Shown here: piece by piece, positions 27,101 through 35,633 of the stretch | Layout of the letters: every line of letters begins with the position of its first letter | Numbering within the stretch: position 1 is the first letter of the stretch | Assembly: GCA_964459995.1 (NCBI GenBank) | Contig: CAYWOR010000008.1 | Location: forward strand, 1 to 64,000 | Length of the DNA stretch: 64,000 nucleotides | Direction of reading: 5' to 3' | DNA from: CAZSHG01 sp964459995 | Lineage (GTDB): Bacteria > UBP14 > UBA6098 | Translations under genes and position numbers: made by a program | Notes under the pieces: generated by a model | Told to the model about the DNA's origin: nothing | Databases searched by the model: none | Seen by the model: only the letters and a program-made list of their open reading frames with translations

Positions 27101-29359
27101 CACCTCGTAGTGCCGACCGAGGCATACGGATATTCCGGCCAGGACAGCGTGATTTTCAGAGCATTCGCCTCTGACGCTGTAACACTTTGCCCCGCGAATT
27201 TCTCCGAAATTAGCTGGGTCGTATATTTCGATCAGGGATCGCCCCTCGTCGAGATGATTTCGCCACCAAATGGCGCAATAATTGGATGCGAGTCGATGGA
27301 GTTCGTGTTCACAATCATCGACGAAAACGGCGTGGACGCCTCGACAATAGAGCTGACCGCCAATGGCACCGTCTTCAACATAGACTCGCCGGAGTTAATT
27401 TTCAATTCCGATACCATAAAATTCACTTCTCCGACTGGACTTTTCTCGCATGGCTTAGCGGCCTCTGTTGAAATCACAGCTGTTTCGGATTCTATCGGCA
27501 ACGCCATTTACTCACCTCATGGTGGAACCTTCCATTTCGATTTCGAGGAGCCTTCCGTCGAGTTGATATCGCCGGACGAGAGCATTCTTCGCGGCCCAAC
27601 ACAGGCCATCGTGTGGCATATCTCCGATGAACTCGCCGGAATCGATTATGGGTCGGTGCAGATTGTTATCCAAGGCACAATTTACACCCTCGCAGATCCA
27701 TCGCTAAGCCTCGCCGGCGATATTCTAAGGTTCGATCCGAAAATTGCAGGTATCGAAATTGATTCGGACATCACGATCTATCTTATTGCGGGCGATTTGG
27801 CCTATGAATGCCGCAATCAGAACCATCATGTAGAGAATATTAACTTTACTCCAGCAGAGATTGAGGCTGTCTCTACATCACCAAGCGACAACAAAATAGT
27901 CTCCTGCGATCCTTTGATTGTAAGCATCGAAATAGAATCCGATTATGGGATAAATATTGAAAATGCCGAAGTCAAACTCGATGAAATTATGATAAGCCCC
28001 GATAGAATAAGCCTTTCCGGTGCAATAATCTCGATTGTGTTCGACGAGGGAGAGATTCCCGAAGGGCAACACGAAATGGTGCTTACCTCTGTTAGAGATA
28101 CTATCGGAAACCTTCTCGACACTGTCCAGTTAACTTTTTCAACCGATTACACTTCGCCGGTTGTGATCGATTATTCGCCGAGAACAGGCCCTGTATCACC
28201 ACTCGAACTCATCCTGCGAGTTGTAGCAAGCGACGAGATTGCCGGAATTAGTGCCATTACCGCGAGATTTACAGTAGATGGCACTGTTTATGACCTCGTA
28301 ACACCGGAGCTGGCAGTTCACAACGACACCTTCGTGCTCGATGCAACGAATATGGGTCTTGCCGGCGATGTGTCGATTATCTTCGAGATGGACGACAGGG
28401 CGGAGCTTTGCGGCGCGAACCATTTGGTTTTCGCATGGGATATAGAGGTTTCCTCGGATGGCCCCGAGTTTATCCTCATTGAGCCTTTCGACGGCGCGAT
28501 TACGCATGACAGAAACCAACCAATAAAGATCATCGCCCACGATTCCGACGGCTTAAGCATCAACTCTGTCGAAATCCGCGCAGGTTCGCATATCTGGGAC
28601 TTCGATGATATGGATTTCGCCGGAGACACAGTAATTGTCCGTCCCGAAGCAATCTGGAACAGCGGAGATACCTATCAAATAAGCATTTCCGCACGTGATC
28701 TCCTTGGGAATCTATCTTCAGATTTTCTCGGCGCATTCATTGCCGATTTCGATCCGCCACAGGTCAGTTCGACTGTTCCAGCTGATAGAACCGCTGTCCG
28801 AGATGTGCCACAATTCATCACAATACATTTCTCAGAGGATATTTCTGGAATAGATCCAGCCTCGGTTTCGATTTCGGTCGATGATGTTCTGCTCGAATGG
28901 GGCGATTATGGCCTTTCATTCGCGCAAAATTCTCTTGTCATCGATGTCGAAAGGGCCGGAATTGGCATAAACAAACCGGACTCGGTGGCGGTTATTCTGT
29001 ATCGAATCGCAGATTACCCCGGTGATTATGGCCCGGCTAACCTAACCTCCGAGGAATACACCTTTTCCTTTATTATAATGGAAGAAGGGTGCACTGCCAT
29101 TCCCAAGCCATTCAGCCCCAACGGCGATGGCTGGTATGACGATGTTACGATTTTTACCGGCGAACCGGAGCCGACTCAGGTGCGGATATTCACCGCCGAG
29201 GGTGTGCCGGTTATAGAGCGCAATGCCGAACACAAGCTCGTTTGGGACGGCAAAGATGCCCTCGGAAGGCCGATGAAACCCGGAATATATATTTACACAG
29301 TTACAAGGATATATGACAATAGAACACTCTGTGGAGGAAATATTATCCTTGCGAGATAA
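24134..29359 (+). CDS. large secreted protein of alternating Ig-like modules (1741 aa)
   Basis: A smaller paralogue of the preceding gene, 54 nt downstream, with a GGAGGTG site. A signal peptide (RLGVAIILLVLMIPVIGLA) is followed by a ~385-residue head with FTIGTSLGKSLLFGFP and PLAPGASRRMATYYGKG, echoing the first protein. Residues about 410-1650 carry twelve Ig-like modules of ~103 aa in strict A-B order. Six A modules start with a G-P or P-P junction; five of them have the early S-C-D/E or equivalent cysteine. B modules mostly end with C-G-x-N. The C-terminus has PFSPNGDGWYDDVTIF and WDGKDALGRPMKPGIYIYTV, a FlgD/gliding-motility type domain ending LAR. Probably exported to the surface alongside its neighbour. 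Confidence 0.75.
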   Translation: MRRSSRLGVAIILLVLMIPVIGLADMAARKLAMFPPGEDGTRLLVTSGDLRIAVNNTDGRFTIGTSLGKSLLFGFPNEGATSHAHFFVNDTIRGTYLNDGGVHPVPATVTMSPALSSGSVISSYIVDGIAFTQRLTPTFWGDNATVLIEYTATNTSATTKQVGVLLFLDTMIGDNDYAPIATEYGYFAVEREFVSPNIPTYWQAFESSPWQPPDSLIGGGVLVGGSAVPPDRVVFGDFWSMHNVRWNYTLSGDPYSDSAVLFRWDAKPLAPGASRRMATYYGKGSAIISIGDLNLSLSAPDELSVESCEFRTPNPFPVNLIVSNATGTTIGGITARIDIPPSCELVSGDMVGMISPSVLDPAGTGTISWNIRVPDSHFENDTTLSFSASVFGTGTDTFSVEWTIDIPGIDGRGPTAEIINPSVGSITSCDTIEMFFRLIDRDGIDLSSIRVDCGSTFVFWPNPARLAFEYPYLRCTMPATELGEGLVNVGLRSIRDNNGCPIRGVREWSFIIDRQPPEVEVIAPVLGDTIYDEDFEVVVRLADPSGIKTSTLEWNIGGLIIPAYFDGEFARIRPVDAGITPTGFESWMVCLQGISDTVGGTCGANTASPACIAFFTNFTGPRAEIIEPLPGSYNSCANPKVEVKFTTSGEDIDPSTIRFEYNGTLYDISSGYLTYADSLLSFISPVTAVDGEEITVKLFASTFAGFPISPLNWTFISDRTPPEVSAIYPPDGVFITPDDNIVLFVRDIGSGLDLDSTLFDIEYSTGTRAISLRHTALIGEGDTLIIDLEALDISLERCGFVDIRISARDIASGCGPNMLSDFHYRVDVPCSPPNVGEPNIPSRTYISCDTFRLAIPLSDEEGLDLFSMIARFNGYLVPFGDLVVFEHDTLHLTVPHGTFGGDSIFIYVSPISDIFGNSASPVELVYHWDNEPPVFGILEPYMAAIIPDMPDFVRVEVRDSGAGIDIANCALEALGVTVTEFEGLIYDGSHLVVPTEAYGYSGQDSVIFRAFASDAVTLCPANFSEISWVVYFDQGSPLVEMISPPNGAIIGCESMEFVFTIIDENGVDASTIELTANGTVFNIDSPELIFNSDTIKFTSPTGLFSHGLAASVEITAVSDSIGNAIYSPHGGTFHFDFEEPSVELISPDESILRGPTQAIVWHISDELAGIDYGSVQIVIQGTIYTLADPSLSLAGDILRFDPKIAGIEIDSDITIYLIAGDLAYECRNQNHHVENINFTPAEIEAVSTSPSDNKIVSCDPLIVSIEIESDYGINIENAEVKLDEIMISPDRISLSGAIISIVFDEGEIPEGQHEMVLTSVRDTIGNLLDTVQLTFSTDYTSPVVIDYSPRTGPVSPLELILRVVASDEIAGISAITARFTVDGTVYDLVTPELAVHNDTFVLDATNMGLAGDVSIIFEMDDRAELCGANHLVFAWDIEVSSDGPEFILIEPFDGAITHDRNQPIKIIAHDSDGLSINSVEIRAGSHIWDFDDMDFAGDTVIVRPEAIWNSGDTYQISISARDLLGNLSSDFLGAFIADFDPPQVSSTVPADRTAVRDVPQFITIHFSEDISGIDPASVSISVDDVLLEWGDYGLSFAQNSLVIDVERAGIGINKPDSVAVILYRIADYPGDYGPANLTSEEYTFSFIIMEEGCTAIPKPFSPNGDGWYDDVTIFTGEPEPTQVRIFTAEGVPVIERNAEHKLVWDGKDALGRPMKPGIYIYTVTRIYDNRTLCGGNIILAR
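25360..29086 (+). repeat. protein-level array of twelve A/B Ig-like modules
   Basis: Six A-B pairs. A ends include RDNNGC, SDIFGN, SDSIGN, RDTIGN and RDLLGN. B ends include TCGAN, GCGPN, LCPAN and LCGAN. The last A module lacks the early cysteine and the last B lacks the C-x-x-N cysteine (it reads DYGPAN), so both members of that potential pair are lost together. Confidence 0.65.
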
Positions 29360-29416
29360 ACCCAGAATAAATAGCTATTTGGCTTTTCCATACGGAAAGT
29401 TTCGAAAGGAGCGGTT

Positions 29417-32320
29417 ATGCCGCTTTTAGGGAACAGATACTCATTTCTAATTGTAGCCTCGGCGGTATTGCTTATTGCAACGGCGTTCGGGCAGGACAAC
29501 ATGGTTCAACAGAGTGCGAGAGCGGCGGGCATGGCCGGCGCTTATTCCGGCATTGGCAACGATGTCAACTCGATATCCGTAAATTCAGCCGGGCTGATGC
29601 GGCTCGATAGAACCCAACTCGTCGGTAGCTACACTCGCTATTACACCGGCGCGGATATCCCCGGAATGAACGAAGGCTCGCTATTCTTTTCGCCATACAC
29701 ATGGGGCAAGATGTTCTATGGTGTAGGCGTCAGCTACTTCATGCATGAGATATTTTCTCAGCAGAAGGCTACTGTTACGCTGGGCTCTGAATTATGGCGG
29801 ATGAAGAGGACATCCTCTGAATCGATGAATGCGAGGCTTTCCTTCGCTGTGAATGGAAATTTATATCGAGTGGGATATAGTCAGACGAATTTTTCCGATG
29901 ACTTCGACCCGAACGACCCGCTTTTCCGCGATGGATACGATAAAATCGCATACAGTGCCGACGCTAACCTTCTCGCAGAGTTTGGCCCGCTTTCGGTTGG
30001 ACTTGGCGGATACAACCTCCTCGAACCGGATATCTCCCTTCGCGGTGGCGCTGAGGGCGGAGTTTATCCAAGAACTGTCCGCGGAGGTCTTTCCTACGAC
30101 ATCCTCGGCTATGTAACTCCAGCTATCGAAATCGAAATACCGGTTACAGCGAATCAGACCGTCAGCGACGAGATGACCTATGCTATCGGCGCAGAGTCAT
30201 GGTTTGTCGGCAAGATGCTCGGTGCGCGTGCCGGTGTTAGCTCCGATTTCGCAACTATGGGGCTTTCTTTCAGAACCCGCGGAAGTTGGGATATCGGAAT
30301 CGACTATGCACTTCAATTTCCCTTCGACACTCCAATAGAAATTGGACAGACACACAAAGTCTCTTTCGAAGTCGGCATGGCCAAACCTTTCAAAGTCATC
30401 ACCGATTTCATTGTAGAACAAGGTTCGGTCGAGCCAATGCCAAAATTTGTTTCGGTTGGTGAAGATGCCGTTGTTACTGCCACAATAGCCAATATCGGCA
30501 AAATGGACGCTAAAAACGTGCCGGTAACCGTCTATTACATAGTCGATGGTCAAACGAGAGTTATCGAACGAATGAATATAGACCAACTCCCTTCTGGAGG
30601 CAAAGAGAAGATAACTTTTAGCTTTATCCCTCCACAGAAGGGATATTATGACATCTTCGTCGCGGCAAATGACCTCGGCGGAAAAGTGCCTGCACTTCAG
30701 AAGAAAATCCTCGAAACTGACTATGACAACAACACCGGCTCGGCAAAACTCGCCTCCTTTATGCCCCCCGAAACCGGAACTATTAGAACTTCCCGCGATG
30801 AACTCAGGATTTCCACCGTTTCCAAAATTCGCGAAGAAATCCCGATGATACCAACGGTTCATTTCGATTTAAACTCAGCGAATGTCAGCAAAAGCCGTTT
30901 CGGGCCGATGCTCGAGATTGTTGCTAAGAGATTGAAAGAGAATCCTGATACCAAACTATCGCTATACGGATATTTCGACAAGAACACCGAATCCCAAGAC
31001 GGCCTCGCGCTTTCGATAGACCGTGCAAATTCAGTCAAAAAAGAATTGGTCGCCTATGGCGCTGATCCGAATCAGATCGAGATTGTTACGGATGGATACG
31101 ATAGTTCGACAGAAAGAGTCTCCGGTGTTTCAGCAAAAGACAGGGCGATGATAGAGGAAGAGAATCGCGTTGTAGAAATGCAGGTCAAAATTCAAGGCCC
31201 GACACTTCTCGGATCTTACAACTACGAAAGCGATGATTTTCGCCCATCGAGGGAAGCCAGAGAGGATCTCAAGACTAAGATAGAGAACACGCTTAAGACT
31301 CTCGAACGCAACTCCGACCTATATTTGGTTTTCCACGGCTTCACCGCCGGAACCGAAAAGGAAAACCGCCGCGACGCCTATATTCGCTCCGCAAATTTCC
31401 GCGAGATTGCCTTGGATTGGGTTCCAAATTGGCTTGTGAAACGCATGCTGGTGGTTTCTTCCGAGGGTTACGACGAATATCCACACGTCGATGCCTATGT
31501 TACCGGTGATGCCCTGATATTCAGACCCCATGGCACAAGTCTTTCGGGCGAAACTCTCGAATTTGGCGAGCTTGGATCGACTGACATCATCATCGACACA
31601 ATTATGACCGAAACACAGATTGATTCTCATGCGGTCATTATCCGCGAACAGGGCACCGATGTGCCTTTCGCGGTTGTTAAAACCGGACGCGGCACCCCCC
31701 CGAATAGTGTCCCATGGAACTGGTTCGGAGACCGCGGGCAGGCTCCCGATCCCGAGAAAAAATATTTCGCCGAGGTCTATATAGTCGATGAATTCGGGCA
31801 GGCTGTCTCTGCAATTTCAAACCCGATCAATATCAAAGTCGATGAGCAGGAAGAACGCAAGGAACTTTTCCTGATTAACTTCAATTTCGGCAAATCGCAG
31901 GCGACATCGGAATATCTCGAAGCCAGAGTTGAAAACCTCGCGAAGAGCCTCGTCGATAGGGTAAAATACCTCGGCCCGAATGCCCGAATCGAAGCCAGGG
32001 TCATCGGTCATACTGACATAGTCGGCTCCGACGAACGCAACGAACAGCTTTCATGGGAAAGGGCGCGTAAGGAGTATGACAACCTCATCCACGGATTGAT
32101 GACATTGCTCGACATCAAAACAGAGGCAGAAGTTCTGGCTTGGCTCGAAGAACATAGAGTGAAATTAACCTACGAAGGTCGTAATTACAAAGACCCCATG
32201 GCAATCAGCCGGTTTGAAGAAGGTTATTGGCGCCGCGAGGTTATCGGCGACAATCGTCTTCCCGAAGGACGTCTTGTTAACCGCCGTGTGGTTCTCGAGA
32301 TAATAACAATCACCGAATAG
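29417..32320 (+). CDS. outer-membrane protein: PorV-like barrel, CARDB-like, three OmpA-like domains
   Basis: 967 residues with a GAAAGGAG site and a signal peptide (FLIVASAVLLIATAFG). Residues about 28-320 resemble PorV/PorQ-type barrels (SARAAGMAGAYSGIGNDVNSISVNSAGL). About 335-450 is a CARDB-type Ig domain (VTATIANIGKMDAKNVPV). Then come OmpA-like domain 1 (about 472-592, TVHFDLNSANVS...LSIDRANSV), OmpA-like 2 (about 598-705, degenerate), a FlgD-like Ig domain (about 715-810, WNWFGDRGQ) and OmpA-like 3 (about 812-967). Only the last keeps the peptidoglycan-binding hallmarks GHTD, LSWERA and NRRVV. It could anchor or shuttle the giant proteins upstream (inference). Spacing of 57 nt suggests the same transcript. 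Confidence 0.75.
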   Translation: MPLLGNRYSFLIVASAVLLIATAFGQDNMVQQSARAAGMAGAYSGIGNDVNSISVNSAGLMRLDRTQLVGSYTRYYTGADIPGMNEGSLFFSPYTWGKMFYGVGVSYFMHEIFSQQKATVTLGSELWRMKRTSSESMNARLSFAVNGNLYRVGYSQTNFSDDFDPNDPLFRDGYDKIAYSADANLLAEFGPLSVGLGGYNLLEPDISLRGGAEGGVYPRTVRGGLSYDILGYVTPAIEIEIPVTANQTVSDEMTYAIGAESWFVGKMLGARAGVSSDFATMGLSFRTRGSWDIGIDYALQFPFDTPIEIGQTHKVSFEVGMAKPFKVITDFIVEQGSVEPMPKFVSVGEDAVVTATIANIGKMDAKNVPVTVYYIVDGQTRVIERMNIDQLPSGGKEKITFSFIPPQKGYYDIFVAANDLGGKVPALQKKILETDYDNNTGSAKLASFMPPETGTIRTSRDELRISTVSKIREEIPMIPTVHFDLNSANVSKSRFGPMLEIVAKRLKENPDTKLSLYGYFDKNTESQDGLALSIDRANSVKKELVAYGADPNQIEIVTDGYDSSTERVSGVSAKDRAMIEEENRVVEMQVKIQGPTLLGSYNYESDDFRPSREAREDLKTKIENTLKTLERNSDLYLVFHGFTAGTEKENRRDAYIRSANFREIALDWVPNWLVKRMLVVSSEGYDEYPHVDAYVTGDALIFRPHGTSLSGETLEFGELGSTDIIIDTIMTETQIDSHAVIIREQGTDVPFAVVKTGRGTPPNSVPWNWFGDRGQAPDPEKKYFAEVYIVDEFGQAVSAISNPINIKVDEQEERKELFLINFNFGKSQATSEYLEARVENLAKSLVDRVKYLGPNARIEARVIGHTDIVGSDERNEQLSWERARKEYDNLIHGLMTLLDIKTEAEVLAWLEEHRVKLTYEGRNYKDPMAISRFEEGYWRREVIGDNRLPEGRLVNRRVVLEIITITE

Positions 32321-32382
32321 GGGAGATAGCTGTTAAAAGGATTCTCCTATATATCGGAATTCTAACCTGCCTTTGTGCGGTT

Positions 32383-35184
32383 ATGCTTGCGGGGCCTCGT
32401 TCTGAGGCCCTCGGAGGCATTTTTTCCGTTTCAGAATTATCCACAGACGGCCTTGGCGGAAATCCCGCCGTTATGGCCGAGAACGGTTCGGCACATATAC
32501 TTTCTGCACATGCAACAAGGTTTTGGCTCGGCCTTCCGGGTGATGCGTTGTTCTCATCGCGCCTTGGATGGACTTCGCCGAGATATAAGCCCGGTGTTTT
32601 CGGCGTTGAGTTCAAGCAATTCGGGCTTGGTGTTCACAGCAGTTTTGGAATCGGAGCAGGTTATGCGCGATCCTTCGATTTTGGAAGCTCGAACGCTATT
32701 GCTGTAGGCCTTTACGGAAGATGGGTGCGAAATCAATACGATCTTTCCCAAGCCTATCGTTTCGAAGACGACCCCCTATTCAATGAATTCGGCAATTCTG
32801 CAGACGGTTTTGGACTCGATGCCGGTGTAAAATATCGCTACAGGAACTTTTCTGCTGGCATTTGCGGAAGAAATCTACTCGAACCGAATATCTCCCTATC
32901 CGGAGAATCGGGGGAGGGCTATGTCGAACCGATGCGTGTTGCCCTCGGATTGGCATATTCCCCAATCAAGTGGTTTACGCCATCAATCGAGGGTAGCTGG
33001 GACAAAATTGAGGGACTTCAGGGTGCTGTCGGGGCTGAATTTCGCTTGTTCGACGGTCTTTTAGGGCTTCGCACTGGTTATCGCGAAGGGAATCTTACCT
33101 TTGGCTTAGGCATAAACGGCTCGGTCTCGATACCTCTAACATTCGATTATGCAATGAGTTATCCAGACGGTGCCCTATCGAAGGCCGCCGTTACAACACA
33201 TTCCCTCGGAGTTACCGCGATTATCCCAAAGAAAAAGGCCGAAGAGCCGAAAAGGCCGGAAACATGGATTGACCTCGCGACGACGAAATCCAGCCATCAG
33301 CCAGATACTCTCATTTTCCCGCTCGAAAAGGAATCTTCATTCTCCGCTGAATTAAGAAATCTCGGTAATCTGACCGCCGATTCATTTTATGTCTCAGCGT
33401 TCAGAATAGAGAAAGACACATTCAGAATAGGTGCTCCGGTCTTTGTAGAAAGCCTCGTTCCCGGGAAAAGAATCCCAATAGAATGGAAATTCACACCACT
33501 CGAAGGCGGAATGGGGGAGATACTCATCATAGCCGATAACGACAGCAACGGCCAAAGCAAAATACATGAGTCAAATAAAGACAATAATCGCCTAACTTTA
33601 CAGTATTTTACCTCCGGTGATGTCGTAGCAAAGGTCGAAATCGAATACGCGAAACTTCGTATCAACGAATTGACATACATTCGCGAGGAAGAACCTCTTG
33701 TGCCGGTGATTTTCTTCGAGGCCGGTGCAACATCCATAAGCACTCGCTTCGAACCTGTGCTAAAAATCATCGCGCAGAGAATGATCGAAAATCCAGATAT
33801 CGTTCTCGGCCTCTATGGCTTTGCCGATCCGGACAGCGACCCCGAAGATTGGCTTCGCACAGGCCTTCATATCGAGCGTGCAAAATCAATCTCGAACAAA
33901 CTCGTTGCTTTGGGAGTTCCTGAAACGTCCATAAAGATAATTGACAGTGGATATAGTCCTTCCGGAGCACGTGCAGGTTCGGGCGCGGCCTACGAGTCCG
34001 CTCAGGATAGGCTTTGGGTTCAGCAAGAAAACCGCAGGGTCGAGATGAGGGCTTGGGTTCGTGATTACGAAGGGCCGATGACCACAATCAGATTCGACAA
34101 GAAGAGTCTCGAAATTGCCAAATCAACCTTGGATTCACTGTCGATGTTCGCCTGTGAGGCTAATATCTTCCTCGAAGAAAACCCTGATATAACCTTGGTT
34201 TTGGAAGGCTACACCTCCGACTCACACGATTTTGCAGAAGTATATTCTGTTATGGATGAACTCAGGGACTATATTCTCGGCGAAATTACCTGTCCTATCG
34301 ATCAAGATCGCTTCCCGATTATCGTTGATAGAGGCGACAAAGACGAGACCGAACTCAAGCTATTCGTTACAGGCGAAGGCCTCATTTACAGACCTATCGA
34401 AAACGCACTCGCCGCTAAAGACTACGAAATCCCGCCCGAAATGGAAGAGAACTTGGTTCGTATCGACATATCTTCCGGATGGGTGAAGGAACATCGCGTT
34501 GTTGTCGTCGGTTCGGACGGTGGCCATATAACCACCCTTGCCGAGGATTACGGAGTGCCTCCCGAGGTTCTATTCTGGGATTGGAAGGATAAGAACGGCA
34601 ATCTGGTCGATCCTCGAAAGAGCTACCATATCGAATTGACAACTATCGATGCAGGCGAGGGACTATCCCGTTTTGTCTCGGATGAGATGGAAATTGTCGT
34701 TACAGGTGTCGAAAGGCGCAAGGAAAGCTCCATCATAGTCCAATTCGCCTTCGACGAGATAACCTCGACATCCCGTTATCTCGAATCTCGAATCGAGTCC
34801 ATGGCGCGCCGTGTGAAAGAAAGTGCCTTGGATCCAACAAAAGAGCTTGTCGTAAGAATAGTCGGACATACAGACCCAATCGGCACCGATAGAAGAAATT
34901 TGGTGCTTAGCCAGGAACGCGCGTCCAAAGAAGAGGGCAACTTCAGACGCTATCTGCGCTACATCGCAGGCGCAAGAAACGATGTCGAGCTTGAAAAATG
35001 GCTTCGGGAGAATAATGTTACTCTTATCAAACAAGGTGTCGCTGACGACAACCCCTATGAAATAGAAAGATACCGCGACGGAAAATTTGAGAAAGTCCTA
35101 TTAGGAAACAACACCTTCCCCGAGGGTCGCTCGGTTAATCGCCGTGTGGTGGTTCAATTCGAAGAGAAAAGCACGAATAAATAA
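32383..35184 (+). CDS. paralogous PorV-like/CARDB-like/triple OmpA outer-membrane protein
   Basis: 933 residues from the first ATG. Domain order matches the preceding gene: barrel with LGGNPAVMAENGSAHIL (to about residue 285), an Ig-like domain (FSAELRNLGNLTADSFYVS), OmpA-like 1 (VIFFEAGATSISTRF...IERAKSI), degenerate OmpA-like 2, a FlgD-like domain (WDWKDKNGNLVDPRKSYHIEL) and a C-terminal OmpA with VGHTDPIGTD and NRRVVVQF. The frame continues upstream as a perfect signal peptide (KRILLYIGILTCLCAVMLAG), but the codon at the right distance from GGGGAG is GTT at 32332, not a normal start. The annotated ATG would cut the signal peptide off, so the true N-terminus is probably upstream. Confidence 0.7.
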   Translation: MLAGPRSEALGGIFSVSELSTDGLGGNPAVMAENGSAHILSAHATRFWLGLPGDALFSSRLGWTSPRYKPGVFGVEFKQFGLGVHSSFGIGAGYARSFDFGSSNAIAVGLYGRWVRNQYDLSQAYRFEDDPLFNEFGNSADGFGLDAGVKYRYRNFSAGICGRNLLEPNISLSGESGEGYVEPMRVALGLAYSPIKWFTPSIEGSWDKIEGLQGAVGAEFRLFDGLLGLRTGYREGNLTFGLGINGSVSIPLTFDYAMSYPDGALSKAAVTTHSLGVTAIIPKKKAEEPKRPETWIDLATTKSSHQPDTLIFPLEKESSFSAELRNLGNLTADSFYVSAFRIEKDTFRIGAPVFVESLVPGKRIPIEWKFTPLEGGMGEILIIADNDSNGQSKIHESNKDNNRLTLQYFTSGDVVAKVEIEYAKLRINELTYIREEEPLVPVIFFEAGATSISTRFEPVLKIIAQRMIENPDIVLGLYGFADPDSDPEDWLRTGLHIERAKSISNKLVALGVPETSIKIIDSGYSPSGARAGSGAAYESAQDRLWVQQENRRVEMRAWVRDYEGPMTTIRFDKKSLEIAKSTLDSLSMFACEANIFLEENPDITLVLEGYTSDSHDFAEVYSVMDELRDYILGEITCPIDQDRFPIIVDRGDKDETELKLFVTGEGLIYRPIENALAAKDYEIPPEMEENLVRIDISSGWVKEHRVVVVGSDGGHITTLAEDYGVPPEVLFWDWKDKNGNLVDPRKSYHIELTTIDAGEGLSRFVSDEMEIVVTGVERRKESSIIVQFAFDEITSTSRYLESRIESMARRVKESALDPTKELVVRIVGHTDPIGTDRRNLVLSQERASKEEGNFRRYLRYIAGARNDVELEKWLRENNVTLIKQGVADDNPYEIERYRDGKFEKVLLGNNTFPEGRSVNRRVVVQFEEKSTNK

Positions 35185-35213
35185 CCCAAAACCTCCTTTC
35201 GTAAGAAAACAAC

Positions 35214-35241
35214 TTGACATGATTCTATGCCCTAATATCTT
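35214..35241 (+). promoter_or_regulatory. promoter of the cold-shock gene
   Basis: -35 TTGACA (35214-35219), 16-bp spacer, -10 TATCTT (35236-35241). The resulting leader of about 70 nt is fairly long, as in many csp genes. Confidence 0.55.
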
Positions 35242-35317
35242 ACAATAGAAATATTTTTTTTACAAAGCCGGCAAGTTGGAGGGTTATTTCCATGAAGTCG
35301 GGCCACAGGAGGTTTTT

Positions 35318-35530
35318 ATGGCTACTGGAGTTGTTAAGAGATTCGACGAAAAAAAGGGATTCGGGTTCATCGTTGCAAACGATGCCCCCGATAAGGACAT
35401 TTTCGTTCATTATTCCGATGTCGTCGGCGAAGGTTTCAAAACTCTGGCTCAGGGGGACGAGGTAGAGTTCGATCTCATCGAAAGCCCCAAAGGCCTAAAA
35501 GCGGTAAACGTTCGCAAAATAAGCGAATAG
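35318..35530 (+). CDS. cold-shock domain protein
   Basis: 70 residues from the ATG at 35318, preceded by AGGAGG. A single OB-fold cold-shock domain with RNP1 KGFGFI and RNP2 DIFVHY, which bind single-stranded RNA and DNA and melt RNA structure. It starts MATGVVKRFDEKKG, the standard N-terminus of the CspA family. The gene is monocistronic: its own promoter lies 77-104 nt upstream and a strong terminator follows 17 nt after the stop. Confidence 0.93.
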   Translation: MATGVVKRFDEKKGFGFIVANDAPDKDIFVHYSDVVGEGFKTLAQGDEVEFDLIESPKGLKAVNVRKISE

Positions 35531-35546
35531 CATATATTCGTCTAAA

Positions 35547-35573
35547 AGCCCTCCGAATGGGGGGCTTTTTTTT
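35547..35573 (+). terminator. intrinsic terminator of the cold-shock gene
   Basis: An 8-bp stem (AGCCCTCC pairing with GGGGGGCT, one G-U), a 4-nt loop and a run of eight T. Confidence 0.85.
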
Positions 35574-35633
35574 CAGCTATAACATAATAACTTCAATTCA
35601 TGGGCGTTTTACGCCATTTCGACAAATCTAAAA

